Below, piece after piece: positions 1-7,127 of a DNA stretch of 8,256 nt. Within the stretch, counting starts at the first letter, position 1. The number at the start of each line of letters is the position of its first letter. The position numbers and the translations under genes were made by a program. The notes below the pieces were generated by a model. That model worked only from the letters and a program-made list of their open reading frames with translations, was not told the DNA's origin and made no database searches. Source of the DNA: Planctomycetaceae bacterium (GTDB lineage Bacteria > Planctomycetota > Planctomycetia > Pirellulales > Pirellulaceae); the NCBI GenBank assembly GCA_003455945.1, contig DMPQ01000084.1, positions 1-8,256 of the forward strand, given 5' to 3'.

Positions 1-911
1 ACTGGATGCGTCCGTTCTCGTATGTCGACTTCCTGCGGATCGTCGGCAAGAACTTCCCGGTCAACGTGATGCTCGCCAAGGAGTCGGTCCGCAATCGTCT
101 GGAGCGGTCCGATTCGGGACTGAGCTACACGGAGTTCAGCTACATGCTGCTCCAGGCGTACGACTTCGTGCACCTGCATCGCACCTACGGCTGCGAACTG
201 CAGATCGGCGGCAGCGATCAATGGGGCAACGTCACCGCCGGCATCGATCTGGCTCGCCGCATGGACGGCGTTCAGCTGTACGGCATGACGATGCCGCTGC
301 TGACCAAAAGCGACGGAACCAAGATGGGGAAGACCGAGAAGGGAACCCTCTGGCTCGATCCGGCTCGAACCAGTCCCTACGAGTTCTATCAGTACTGGCT
401 GCGGACCGCCGACGATGATGCGGGACGCTGTCTGAGGTTTCTGACCGAGGTGGAGCCGGAAGAGATCGAGGCGCTCGACGCGGCGCAGCGCGAACGGGCT
501 CACGAGCGCCCCTCGCAGAAGCGACTGGCCGAAGCGATGACCGAGCTGATCCACGGTGCCGACGGACTCGAACGGGCGCGTCGAGCGACGTCGGTCCTGT
601 TCGGCGCCGAGATCGATCGGCTGAGCGACGGCGAACTTGCGGAGATCTTCGCGGACGTGCCGAGTCGCGATCTGCCGGCCGAGCGGATCGGCGGCGACGG
701 TCTTCCGGTGCTCGATGCGTTCGTCGAAGCGGGACTCTGCTCGAGCAAGAGCGACGCGCGGCGACTGTTGGGGCAGGGGGGACTGTACGTCAGCAACCGG
801 GTGCTGAGCGAGTCGCGCGGGAACCTGACGTCGGACGATCTGGCGAGTCCGACGACGATGGTGCTGCGGAGCGGCAAGAAGAAGTACGCGCTCCTCCGGT
901 TCGTCGGCTGA
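1..911 (+). CDS. tyrS: Tyrosyl-tRNA synthetase, C-terminal part (5' end outside window)
   Basis: This enzyme charges tRNA-Tyr with tyrosine using ATP, in the cytoplasm. The reading frame is already open at the first complete codon (base 3, Trp), so the gene starts upstream. About 300 residues are present against roughly 420 for the family, so the N-terminal ~120 residues with the HIGH signature are missing. Counting from the first visible Met (base 6), the tyrosine/tRNA-site signature GGSDQWGN is at residues 68-75. The KMSKS-equivalent loop reads KMGKT at 106-110, close to the KFGKT form of the E. coli-type enzyme. TSPYEFYQYW at 122-131 is also typical. An S4 RNA-binding domain fills about residues 231-300 and ends in the usual RSGKKKY-like tail. 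The frame is intact to TGA at 909-911. It converges on the che operon and is unrelated to it in function. The first Met is internal, not the true start. Confidence 0.96.
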   Translation, partial: WMRPFSYVDFLRIVGKNFPVNVMLAKESVRNRLERSDSGLSYTEFSYMLLQAYDFVHLHRTYGCELQIGGSDQWGNVTAGIDLARRMDGVQLYGMTMPLLTKSDGTKMGKTEKGTLWLDPARTSPYEFYQYWLRTADDDAGRCLRFLTEVEPEEIEALDAAQRERAHERPSQKRLAEAMTELIHGADGLERARRATSVLFGAEIDRLSDGELAEIFADVPSRDLPAERIGGDGLPVLDAFVEAGLCSSKSDARRLLGQGGLYVSNRVLSESRGNLTSDDLASPTTMVLRSGKKKYALLRFVG

Positions 912-918
912 TCGTTGC

Positions 919-951
919 CGGTCGCCGGAGTGCGTGCGGAGCCGGCGATCG
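919..951 (+). terminator. Hairpin just after tyrS, possible terminator
   Basis: Eight bases after the tyrS stop, CGGTCGCCGG (919-928) pairs with CCGGCGATCG (942-951). This gives a 10-bp stem with one G-U pair (921/949) and a 13-base loop. It is followed by CACTTTGG, which has only a three-T run. Position and stability fit a transcription terminator, but the missing U-tract makes an intrinsic mechanism uncertain. Confidence 0.45.
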
Positions 952-1053
952 CACTTTGGTGCGGCGCGGTGCGGCGACGTCGCACCTTGCGCGCCGGTCG
1001 ACGCGACGATCGGCAGCGACGTCGGCCAACAGCGATGTCGGCCGGCAGCTCAG

Positions 1054-1080
1054 GCCGAAGCGAGATCAGTTCGCTTCGGC
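1054..1080 (-). terminator. Perfect 10-bp hairpin over the 3' end of the response-regulator gene
   Basis: GCCGAAGCGA (1054-1063) and TCGCTTCGGC (1071-1080) are exact reverse complements around a 7-base loop, GATCAGT. The stop codon of the leftward response-regulator gene (1066-1068) lies in the loop, and one arm encodes its last residues. It sits at the end of the six-gene operon, so it could end that transcript or protect its 3' end. Being symmetric, it could also act on read-through from tyrS. There is no T-run on either side. Confidence 0.4.
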
Positions 1081-1437
1081 GACCGCCGCCTCGAGCGTTT
1101 CGATCAACGCTTCGGGGCGGAACGGCTTGATCACGAAGTCGGCCGCTCCGAGCGCGAAGGCGCGCTTCAGGACCTCCTTCTGGTTCAGGGCGCTGACCAG
1201 CACGATGCGGGCATCGGGGAACTCGCCGCGGATCCGCTCCAGCGCCTCGATCCCGCCGTGTCCCGGCATGATCAGATCGAGCGTGACGGCGGTCGGCTGC
1301 AGTTCGCGATACATCTCGTAGGCCTTCAGCCCGTCGTCGGTCTCGCCGATGACGTTCCAGCCCGCCTCGGTGGCCGCGTCGACGATCTGGCGGCGGATGA
1401 TCAGCGCGTCGTCGACGACCAGCAGGGACTTGTCCAT
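1066..1437 (-). CDS. cheY: CheY-type single-domain response regulator (last gene of operon)
   Basis: The 123-residue product is a lone receiver domain. The acidic pocket is D9-D10, the predicted phosphorylation site is D54 (in TLDLIMPG), the switch Ser is S82 (in LVSAL) and the conserved Lys is K104 (in VIKPF). There is no output domain, so it should act by binding a partner such as the flagellar switch, or as a phosphate sink. The D54 context and the VSA/IKPF segments resemble the Bacillus/Thermotoga CheY style more than the E. coli style, which fits its position beside cheD and a cheC-like gene. The chosen ATG (1435-1437) begins the receiver fold directly and has GGAAG 7 bases upstream. The open frame runs on to 1542, but that part overlaps cheD and has no receiver homology. 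It is too short to be a CheB because the methylesterase domain is absent. The exact role is inferred. Confidence 0.9.
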   Translation of the reverse strand: MDKSLLVVDDALIIRRQIVDAATEAGWNVIGETDDGLKAYEMYRELQPTAVTLDLIMPGHGGIEALERIRGEFPDARIVLVSALNQKEVLKRAFALGAADFVIKPFRPEALIETLEAAVAEAN

Positions 1438-1484
1438 GGTTGTGCTTCCGATTCCCGAAGGATGCTCCGAGGTTCCGTGGTGTT

Positions 1485-1976
1485 TCAGAGGGTGGTCGCC
1501 GGGCAGCCGATGATCTCGACGCGGACCTGTCCGGTGCCGCACTCGAAGTGGATCCGGCGTCCCTTGTCGCCGCCGACGTCACGGCCGACGATCGGGATCC
1601 CGACCCGCTCGAGTTCGGCCGTACAGGCGGTGATGTTGGCTTGGCCGATCTGCAGTGTCCCGGCTGAAATCTTGAACATGCTCGCCCCGCCGGCGATCTT
1701 CGCCTCGACATCTCGAGCCGAAATTCCCTCCTTTCGAAGCAGGTCGAGCAGGTGAGGTACGGCCGTATCGGCCGATTTGCCCGGAGCCGAGTCGCGACCG
1801 TGCGAGGCGGGCATCACGACATGGGCGATCGCCCCGACGCCGCGCTGACGCGAGTACAGGCAGATGGCGATGCACGAACCGAGGATCGACGAGAATCGAT
1901 CCTCGCCTCGGCCGCATTCGGATTGCCCCATCCCGACCATCACGACGGACGGGCGGCGTTCGACCAGGGGTTGCAT
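1485..1976 (-). CDS. cheD: CheD, chemoreceptor glutamine deamidase
   Basis: CheD converts specific receptor glutamines to glutamates. In Bacillus and Thermotoga it also binds CheC and boosts its phosphatase activity. The 163-residue product carries VGMGQ near residues 14-18, the nucleophile motif LGSC with C35, and the catalytic His in AHVVMP (H52). KIAGGASMF follows at 93-101, and a C-terminal IPIVGRDVGGDKGRRIHF block spans about 127-144. All are family hallmarks at normal family length. The IGQANI segment (110-115) replaces the common IGERN-like sequence, a small deviation. The ATG at 1974-1976 is preferred because the family usually starts shortly before VGMG, although its Shine-Dalgarno is weak (AGAGA). 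A GTG at 2019-2021 overlapping the upstream stop would add 15 residues and cannot be excluded. The gene lies 41 bases after the cheC-like gene, which suggests the two products work as a pair. Confidence 0.95.
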   Translation of the reverse strand: MQPLVERRPSVVMVGMGQSECGRGEDRFSSILGSCIAICLYSRQRGVGAIAHVVMPASHGRDSAPGKSADTAVPHLLDLLRKEGISARDVEAKIAGGASMFKISAGTLQIGQANITACTAELERVGIPIVGRDVGGDKGRRIHFECGTGQVRVEIIGCPATTL

Positions 1977-2017
1977 GGGATTGTCTCTGGGCGGTTGGCG
2001 GGGGGAGCAGAGCGAGT

Positions 2018-2632
2018 TCACAGGGCGCCGTCGCGGAGACGGGGGCCGGAGTCGATCCAGTCGCGCATCGCTCCGTCGGGAATGAAGACCAGCTGCCAAT
2101 CGAGCGCCTCGCCGTTCCGTTCGAACCGGGTTCGAGTCAGAACGAGCTTCTCGTTGTTGATCGCTTGAGCCATGCAGGCCTGCTCGAGCACGCTGGCGAC
2201 ATAGTCGGTCAGCAGGATCGGCGGGGTCGGCAGGACGAGCAGGACGGTCGCATCCGAAATCGCTCCGGTAAAGGCGCTCGCTAGGATGTTCCCCGTTTCG
2301 AGCAACGCCGACTCCTGAAGGGGCGTCCGTTCGCCGGGGAGAACCGGTTCGCCGGTCATCGCGACCAGGAACGCGTCCAGCGAATCGTCGTCGAACAGCA
2401 GGACGAGGGTGCCGCCGATCTCTCCTTCGGCCTCGAGCAACACCATGGTCGCCATCCGATCGATCGGACCGAGGTGATCCGAGATCTCATGCAGCTCGGT
2501 TTCGGTCAGCCCCTCCAGGCGGAGCGAAATGCTGCCGGCGGTCCAGATCGTCATCCGATCGGCCGTCTCGCGCGTCGCGCAGCGGAAGAGCTCTTCGATC
2601 GGATTCGGCATCGATTCGGTCGTGGCGGACAT
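2018..2632 (-). CDS. CheC/CheX-family CheY-P phosphatase-like protein
   Basis: The 204-residue product shows the CheC-family active-site pattern [D/S]xxxExxN once, at S108-E112-N115 inside ESALLETGNILASAF. Before it lies a strand-turn-helix typical of the family (GGTLVLLFDDDSLDAFLVAMTG, about 73-94). In CheC, CheX and FliY the Glu and Asn of this motif promote hydrolysis of the CheY aspartyl phosphate. The first helix (about 12-33), where a second copy sits in two-site CheC proteins, has no E-x-x-N, so one active site is predicted. There is no FliN-like C-terminal domain, which argues against FliY. The last ~35 residues are unassigned. The ATG at 2630-2632 follows a good ribosome site, whereas a TTG 21 bases upstream has none. 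The gene sits directly upstream of cheD, its usual functional partner. The choice between CheC and CheX is unresolved. Confidence 0.82.
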   Translation of the reverse strand: MSATTESMPNPIEELFRCATRETADRMTIWTAGSISLRLEGLTETELHEISDHLGPIDRMATMVLLEAEGEIGGTLVLLFDDDSLDAFLVAMTGEPVLPGERTPLQESALLETGNILASAFTGAISDATVLLVLPTPPILLTDYVASVLEQACMAQAINNEKLVLTRTRFERNGEALDWQLVFIPDGAMRDWIDSGPRLRDGAL

Positions 2633-2641
2633 CGGTGCGGG

Positions 2642-2651
2642 CTCTCTTTCC
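2642..2651 (-). promoter_or_regulatory. Ribosome binding site deciding the cheC-like start
   Basis: The leftward strand reads GGAAAGAGAG here, 9 bases before the ATG at 2630-2632. A possible in-frame TTG start at 2651-2653 overlaps this purine run and has only a C/T-rich stretch before it. The ATG is therefore the better start. Confidence 0.6.
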
Positions 2652-2689
2652 AAGAGGAGCGGGACGGGTCATCTTGCGAAGGATGCGAA

Positions 2690-5600
2690 TCAGACGCCGA
2701 CGGTGGCGCGGCGTCGCGAAGCCATATCGATCAGGGCAGGAATGTCGAGGATCAGCGAGACCTGACCGCTGCCGAGGATCGCGGCACCCGCAAGCCCTCG
2801 AACGTTCCGGTAGTTCTCGGAGAGCGACTTGATCACGACGTCTTCCTCGCCCAGCAGCGAGTCGACTCGCAGACCGACCTCGTCCCCTTCCTGGCCGATG
2901 ATGACGAGCGTCGTCTGATCCGAGGTCGTCGCATCGGTCGCGGGATCGTTCCAGCGGAAGACCTCCTGCAGATCGACAACCGAGACGACTCGGCCGCGAA
3001 TGCGAGCGGTCTGCTGACCGCGGACCGTTCGCATCTCGGTAATCGGGATCGCGACGATCTCGATCACCGACTCGACCGGCATCGCGAAGATCCCCTTGCC
3101 GATCACCGCCATCAGGCTCGGCAGGATCGCCATCGTCAGCGGGAGCTTGATGACGAAGGTGGTCCCCTGGCCGAACGTCGAGCTGACTTCGACCGTGCCG
3201 TTGATCTCCTCGATCTTCGAGCGGACGATGTCCATCCCCATGCCGCGGCCCGAGATCTCAGTCACCTTCTCGGCCGTGCTGAACCCCGGCTCCCAGATCA
3301 GCTGATGGATCTGGTGATCGCTGAGCTTGTCGGCATCGGCCGCCGCGACGAGCCCGCGCTCGATCGCCTTGGCGAGGATCCGATCCCGATTCAGTCCGCG
3401 CCCGTCGTCGCGGACTTCGATGTAGATCTGATTGCCGCGATGATAGGCGTCGAGCGTGATCGTTCCCGATTCGGACTTGCCCGACTCGCGCCGGAGTTCG
3501 GGGGTCTCGATCCCGTGATCGGCCGAGTTGCGGACCATGTGGATCAGCGGATCGCCGAGCGCGTCGATCATCCGCTTGTCGAGTTCGGTGTTCTCGCCGT
3601 GAATCACCAGGTCGATCCGCTTGCCGGTCGACCGAGTCATGTCGCGGACGATGCGGCGGAACCGGGCGAACAGCGGACCGATCGGGACCATGCGGGTATC
3701 CATCACCCCTTGCTGGATCCCGTCGGCGACTCGGTCGAGCTGATGCACCGCCTCGAACAGGTCGTTGACGTCGTTGCGCAGCGTGTTGAACCGCGAGAAC
3801 TCCTTCTCGAGCCAATCGAGATCGGCGGCCAGACGGCGCATCTGACTCTGGAACTGCGGCAGTCGAGTCGCTTCGATCGCGCTGCCGTCCTCGAGCGTCT
3901 GCAGGACCTGTCGCCCGATGTTGCGGGCATCGGCAAGCACCTGCGGCGCCTGCTTGTTCATCAGCGATCCCTTGAGCGAGTCGCCGATCTGGACGAAGCG
4001 CGCCTTGTTGATCACCAATTGGCCGGCCAGGTTCATCAGCTGATCGAGGCGTTCGATGTCGACTCGAAGCGTCTCGGCCGGCTTGGCGGTCCCGTCGGCT
4101 CGTCCCTTGTCGGAACCGTTGGGAGCTGCTCCGGCTTCGGTCGTCACCGGACTCGCCGGCTCGACCGACTCGGGAGTCTCCGCCGCGGCAGCCACGGTCG
4201 CTGCCGTCGATCGCGAAGAAGTCGCGGGCGCAGCGACTTCCCGATCTTGTTTCGTTTCCTGGGGAGCGGTCGGCGTCGACACGGCCATCGTCGATACGGG
4301 AGTCGGCGCGTGCGTAGCGTCGCAAGGCACGGCGACCTCACAGCTCTTCACCCCGGCGACTCGGCAGCGGTTGGTGATCTCGGCGACGGAAGCGGCGGTC
4401 CGCATCGCGAACATCCACTCGCGAAGATCGTCCTGCGCGGTCAGCTCGGCAACATCCGGGTCCGAGATCTCGATCGACCCGAGAGCGCGGAGCTTCTCGA
4501 CGATCAGCGATGCCTTCATGCCGGCGGCCGGCAGTTCCGGAGCGAACCGGATCGTGACCGTGACCAGGCGCGAGGCGGACGAACCGGTGACGGAACCGCG
4601 GGTGGTCGGCGGCGCAGACGAGGCGGCTTCCGCTGCGGTCGGGGGCGATGAAGGGGAAGCGGCGGATGACGCGCCGGATTCGGTCGAGCTGCTCGAGCCG
4701 TTCGTCTCGCTGTCCAACTGACGCTTGGCGACTCGAACGGCATGCGCCAGCCCGCTGAAGGTCGACGCGTCGGCATTCCCTTGGCGCAGTCCCTCGACAT
4801 ACGCCTTCAGGGCATCGCAGCAGGCGAACATCGCGTCGATCATCGCGACGTTCATCGCGACTTGGCGTTCGCCGAGGTCCTGGAAGACGTCCTCCATCAC
4901 GTGCGCGAGCTTCGCCGGGCGATGCAGGCCGACGCTCGCGGCCGAGCCCTTCAGGCGATGCGACGTGACCAGCAGCGCCTCGTTCGCTTCGCCCGGCGTC
5001 AGCGAGTCGTAGCCGAGCAGCGCTTCGCCGATCGACTCGATCGTCTCGACCGCCTCGTCGATGAAGATCGCCAGATAGCGAGGAGAGATGTCGACTTCGT
5101 CCACGATTCCGGCGAGCAGATCCTCGATCGGTTCGGGAGCGGTCGGGGGAACGGGGCGCGATGCGGCTGATGAGGCCGGAGCGGCCGGAGCGGAAGTCGA
5201 GGTGTCCGAGCCGGCGACCGCATCGAACCCGGCCTGGATCTCGGCGGCCGAACGCTGTTCGCGGAAACAACCGGCATCGGTCAGCAGCTGACGGATCTCG
5301 GTCGAGAGATCGGAAGCGTCGATGTCCTCGCGCCCCTCGTTGCGAAGCAGATCGATCATTTCGCCGACACGGTCGACCGAGCGGAGCACGACATCGACGC
5401 AGCGGACGTCGAGCCCGATCTGCTCCTTGCGAGCCGCATCGAAGACGTTCTCGATCTTGTGCGTCAGCGCGTTGATGTTGCTCAGCCCGAGCATCGCGGA
5501 GAGTCCCTTGATGCTGTGAGCGGCGCGGAACATCCGATTCATCATCTCCTCGTCGCAACGGATCGGTCGACCGGCATCGCTGCCGGCGACCAGGCGATCG

Positions 5601-5698
5601 AGGTCGAGCAGATTCTCGTTCAGCTGCGCCAGCAACTGACTCGACTCGTCGAGAAAGTCCGAGAGCAGATCTTCGGCAAAGGCATCTTGGCTCGTCAT
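2690..5698 (-). CDS. cheA: CheA histidine kinase with two Hpt domains
   Basis: CheA autophosphorylates under receptor/CheW control and passes phosphate to CheY. At 1002 residues it is much longer than E. coli CheA (about 650). Domains in order: Hpt1 (about 5-140, phosphorylatable H61 in HSIKG); an Ala/Ser/Pro linker; Hpt2 (about 205-305, H247 in HRLKG); a second low-complexity linker; a small alpha/beta module (about 378-457, starting VTVTIRFAPEL) that may be the P2-like regulator-docking domain; a third A/S/P/T linker (460-540); a P3 dimerisation region from 543 (LRVDIERLDQLMNLAGQLV); the P4 ATPase; and a CheW-like P5 (about 850-995). P4 has the N box HMVRNSADHG (720-729), G1 DDGRG (764-768), the F-box Phe near 806 and G2 GRGMGMD (817-823), so it looks active. 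P3 seems enlarged by about 60 residues before RMVPIGPLF (669-677). The ATG has GAGAGGAA 5 bases upstream. There is no C-terminal receiver and no transmembrane segment, so it should be cytosolic at receptor arrays. Confidence 0.96.
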   Translation of the reverse strand: MTSQDAFAEDLLSDFLDESSQLLAQLNENLLDLDRLVAGSDAGRPIRCDEEMMNRMFRAAHSIKGLSAMLGLSNINALTHKIENVFDAARKEQIGLDVRCVDVVLRSVDRVGEMIDLLRNEGREDIDASDLSTEIRQLLTDAGCFREQRSAAEIQAGFDAVAGSDTSTSAPAAPASSAASRPVPPTAPEPIEDLLAGIVDEVDISPRYLAIFIDEAVETIESIGEALLGYDSLTPGEANEALLVTSHRLKGSAASVGLHRPAKLAHVMEDVFQDLGERQVAMNVAMIDAMFACCDALKAYVEGLRQGNADASTFSGLAHAVRVAKRQLDSETNGSSSSTESGASSAASPSSPPTAAEAASSAPPTTRGSVTGSSASRLVTVTIRFAPELPAAGMKASLIVEKLRALGSIEISDPDVAELTAQDDLREWMFAMRTAASVAEITNRCRVAGVKSCEVAVPCDATHAPTPVSTMAVSTPTAPQETKQDREVAAPATSSRSTAATVAAAAETPESVEPASPVTTEAGAAPNGSDKGRADGTAKPAETLRVDIERLDQLMNLAGQLVINKARFVQIGDSLKGSLMNKQAPQVLADARNIGRQVLQTLEDGSAIEATRLPQFQSQMRRLAADLDWLEKEFSRFNTLRNDVNDLFEAVHQLDRVADGIQQGVMDTRMVPIGPLFARFRRIVRDMTRSTGKRIDLVIHGENTELDKRMIDALGDPLIHMVRNSADHGIETPELRRESGKSESGTITLDAYHRGNQIYIEVRDDGRGLNRDRILAKAIERGLVAAADADKLSDHQIHQLIWEPGFSTAEKVTEISGRGMGMDIVRSKIEEINGTVEVSSTFGQGTTFVIKLPLTMAILPSLMAVIGKGIFAMPVESVIEIVAIPITEMRTVRGQQTARIRGRVVSVVDLQEVFRWNDPATDATTSDQTTLVIIGQEGDEVGLRVDSLLGEEDVVIKSLSENYRNVRGLAGAAILGSGQVSLILDIPALIDMASRRRATVGV

Positions 5699-5716
5699 GG
5701 TCGTTCCTCTCGGCGT

Positions 5717-6583
5717 TCAGCGCGTTCCGTGGAAGCGGAAGAGCCAGGGGGTAAGTCGTTCGAAGTCGTCGATCAGGGTCGAAACCGCTTCCGAGACGCC
5801 GGTGACCAGCAGCGATCCCGGCGCCAGCGTCTGACGGACGTTGTCGAGCACCCGCTGTTTGGTCGGCGCGTCGAAATAGATCATCACGTTCTTCAGAAAG
5901 ACGACGTCGAACGGTCCCTTGCGGAACGGCTCGAGCAGGTTGTGTCGCTCGAAGCGGACCCAACCGCGAAGCAGTTCGTCGGGACTCCACGTGACGCCGT
6001 CGGCGGCGGGACGGAAGAAGCGGCGCTTCAGCGTTTCGGGGACCAGGTGCATCGCCCGCTCGCCGAACTTCGCTTCGCGCGCCTGGCGAAGCGTGTCCAT
6101 GCCGACGTCGGTCCCGAGGATCTCGATGTTCCAGGTCTGCGGCTGGGTAAGGGCTCCGGCGATCGTCGACGCGATGGTGTACGCCTCGTCGCCGGTGCTC
6201 GATGCCGCCGACCAGATTCTCAGGCGTCGCGCCGACGGATCGGTCGCCCCCGCGGCCAGACGCGACGCCAGAAAGTCGTCGCGGAACCAATTCCACTGGA
6301 CCTGATCGCGGAACAGGTAGGTCTCGTGAGTCGTCACGGCCTGCAGGAAGTGATCCCACTCGGCGGCCGGTCGGTTCGGCGACGAGATCAGCCGGAAATA
6401 CGAATCGAAGTCGCGCAGTCCGTTTTCGGTCAGACGACGGCGGAGACGATTGCTGAGCATCGCGCGCTTCTGCGACGTGATCCGGACGCCGATCGTCTCG
6501 TAGATCAGTTTCGCGAACCGATCCAGTTCGGGATCGGTCAGCTGCAGCGACGCGATTTCGAGGATCCGATCGACCGGCGACAT
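5717..6583 (-). CDS. cheR: CheR, chemoreceptor glutamate methyltransferase
   Basis: CheR methylates receptor glutamates with S-adenosylmethionine for adaptation. The 288-residue product has the N-terminal helical CheR domain (about 14-70), then VTTHETYLFRD (83-93), the SAM-binding segment IWSAASSTGDEAYTIA (123-138), LGTDVGMDTL (156-165) and FDVVFLKNVMIYF (225-237). This is the normal order and length for the family. Several usually conserved positions differ: TNET is THET, the Cys of the AxCSTGEE-like motif is Ser, GEEPY is GDEAY, and CRNV is LKNV. The SAM core GxGxE-like geometry and the Asp of GTD remain, so it is probably active, though this is inferred. There is no extra TPR domain. The ATG (6581-6583) follows a near-perfect AGGAGA. 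A GTG at 6608-6610 that overlaps the cheW stop would add nine residues but places that Shine-Dalgarno inside the gene. It lies 23 bases after cheW and 18 before cheA. Confidence 0.96.
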   Translation of the reverse strand: MSPVDRILEIASLQLTDPELDRFAKLIYETIGVRITSQKRAMLSNRLRRRLTENGLRDFDSYFRLISSPNRPAAEWDHFLQAVTTHETYLFRDQVQWNWFRDDFLASRLAAGATDPSARRLRIWSAASSTGDEAYTIASTIAGALTQPQTWNIEILGTDVGMDTLRQAREAKFGERAMHLVPETLKRRFFRPAADGVTWSPDELLRGWVRFERHNLLEPFRKGPFDVVFLKNVMIYFDAPTKQRVLDNVRQTLAPGSLLVTGVSEAVSTLIDDFERLTPWLFRFHGTR

Positions 6584-6590
6584 GCTGGCT

Positions 6591-6596
6591 TCTCCT
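6591..6596 (-). promoter_or_regulatory. Ribosome binding site deciding the cheR start
   Basis: AGGAGA on the leftward strand lies 7 bases before the ATG at 6581-6583, an ideal distance. This favours that ATG over the in-frame GTG at 6608-6610, which overlaps the cheW stop codon as GTGA. Confidence 0.75.
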
Positions 6597-6606
6597 GAAG
6601 AGTCGT

Positions 6607-7113
6607 TCACTCGGCGACGTCGAGCACGTCGTCGCGATCGAGCATCCGATCGATGTCGAGCACGATCAGCAGGCGCTCGTCGTGATTGACCAGGCCGATC
6701 AGATAGTCGTGACCGAGGCCGGCGATGCTCGGCGGCGGCGGGACGATGCCGTCCGACGGAATCCGCATCACCTCGTTCACGCCGTCGACCACCAGGCCGA
6801 CCGTCTTGCCGCCGATGACGACCACCATCACCCGCGTCTCGTCGGTCCGCTCCGCCTCGTTCATGCCGAACCTCAGGCGGAGATCGACGATCGGGATGAC
6901 GGTGTTGCGAAGGTTGATCAGTCCCTTGATGTAGTTCGGGCTCTCCGGGATCCGCGTGATGTCGCCCGGCAGGATGATCTCCTGCACGCGCGTGATCTCG
7001 ATGCCGTACTCCTCCTTGTCCAGCCGAAAGCTGACCAATTGGATGGAGCCGATCGCCTCCTTGGCTTTGACCGAACGACTCTCGACGCTCGCGACGGAAG
7101 GGGCGCTGGACAT
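6607..7113 (-). CDS. cheW: CheW, receptor-kinase coupling protein
   Basis: CheW is the adaptor linking chemoreceptors to the CheA P5 domain in signalling arrays. The 168-residue product is a single CheW domain after a ~22-residue polar N-terminal tail. Recognisable segments are IQLVSFRLDKEEYGIEI (24-40), ITRVQEI (40-46), the IPESPNYIKGLINLRNTVIP stretch (55-74) with the conserved NLR at 67-69, and VDLRLRFG (76-83). VGLVVDGVNEVMRIP (105-119) and a C-terminal LLIVLDIDRML (148-158) follow. The start ATG (7111-7113) has AGAGGAA 7 bases upstream. The frame stays open upstream to 7740, but that part is Arg-rich and shows no domain. This is the first gene of the operon and is followed 23 bases later by cheR. 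The P5 domain of the neighbouring CheA shares the same fold, as expected for partners. Confidence 0.96.
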   Translation of the reverse strand: MSSAPSVASVESRSVKAKEAIGSIQLVSFRLDKEEYGIEITRVQEIILPGDITRIPESPNYIKGLINLRNTVIPIVDLRLRFGMNEAERTDETRVMVVVIGGKTVGLVVDGVNEVMRIPSDGIVPPPPSIAGLGHDYLIGLVNHDERLLIVLDIDRMLDRDDVLDVAE

Positions 7114-7120
7114 GTCGTTG

Positions 7121-7127
7121 TTCCTCT
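7121..7127 (-). promoter_or_regulatory. Ribosome binding site deciding the cheW start
   Basis: AGAGGAA on the leftward strand lies 7 bases before the ATG at 7111-7113. It supports a 168-residue CheW and argues against an N-terminal extension into the intergenic region. Confidence 0.7.

Larger units (their letters stand above)
1066..7113 (-). other. Probable six-gene chemotaxis operon
   Basis: Six leftward genes are packed with intergenic gaps of 23, 18, 57, 41 and 47 bases, in the order cheW, cheR, cheA, cheC-like, cheD, cheY-type regulator. Most have a purine-rich Shine-Dalgarno sequence, and I saw no strong hairpin inside the gaps. All six products belong to one signalling pathway. The start would lie in the region above 7113 and the end near 1054-1080. 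No cheB or receptor gene is included. Single transcription is inferred from spacing and function. Confidence 0.85.

Noticed and set aside
958..977. GGTGCGGCGC/GGTGCGGCGA tandem repeat after tyrS
   Set aside because: Only two short GC-rich units; no support for a functional repeat or CRISPR-like array.
500..1711. A 403-codon - strand frame across the end of tyrS, the response regulator and cheD
   Set aside because: It conflicts with three recognised genes and shows only Arg/Ser-rich sequence.
2474..4651. A 725-codon open frame on the + strand opposite cheA and the cheC-like gene
   Set aside because: The - strand carries clear conserved proteins; the + product is Asp/Arg/Leu-rich with no domain, an effect of GC-rich codon choice.
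4338..6359. A 673-codon open frame on the - strand in another phase across cheA and cheR
   Set aside because: It overlaps two well-recognised genes, and its product is Arg-rich without any motif.
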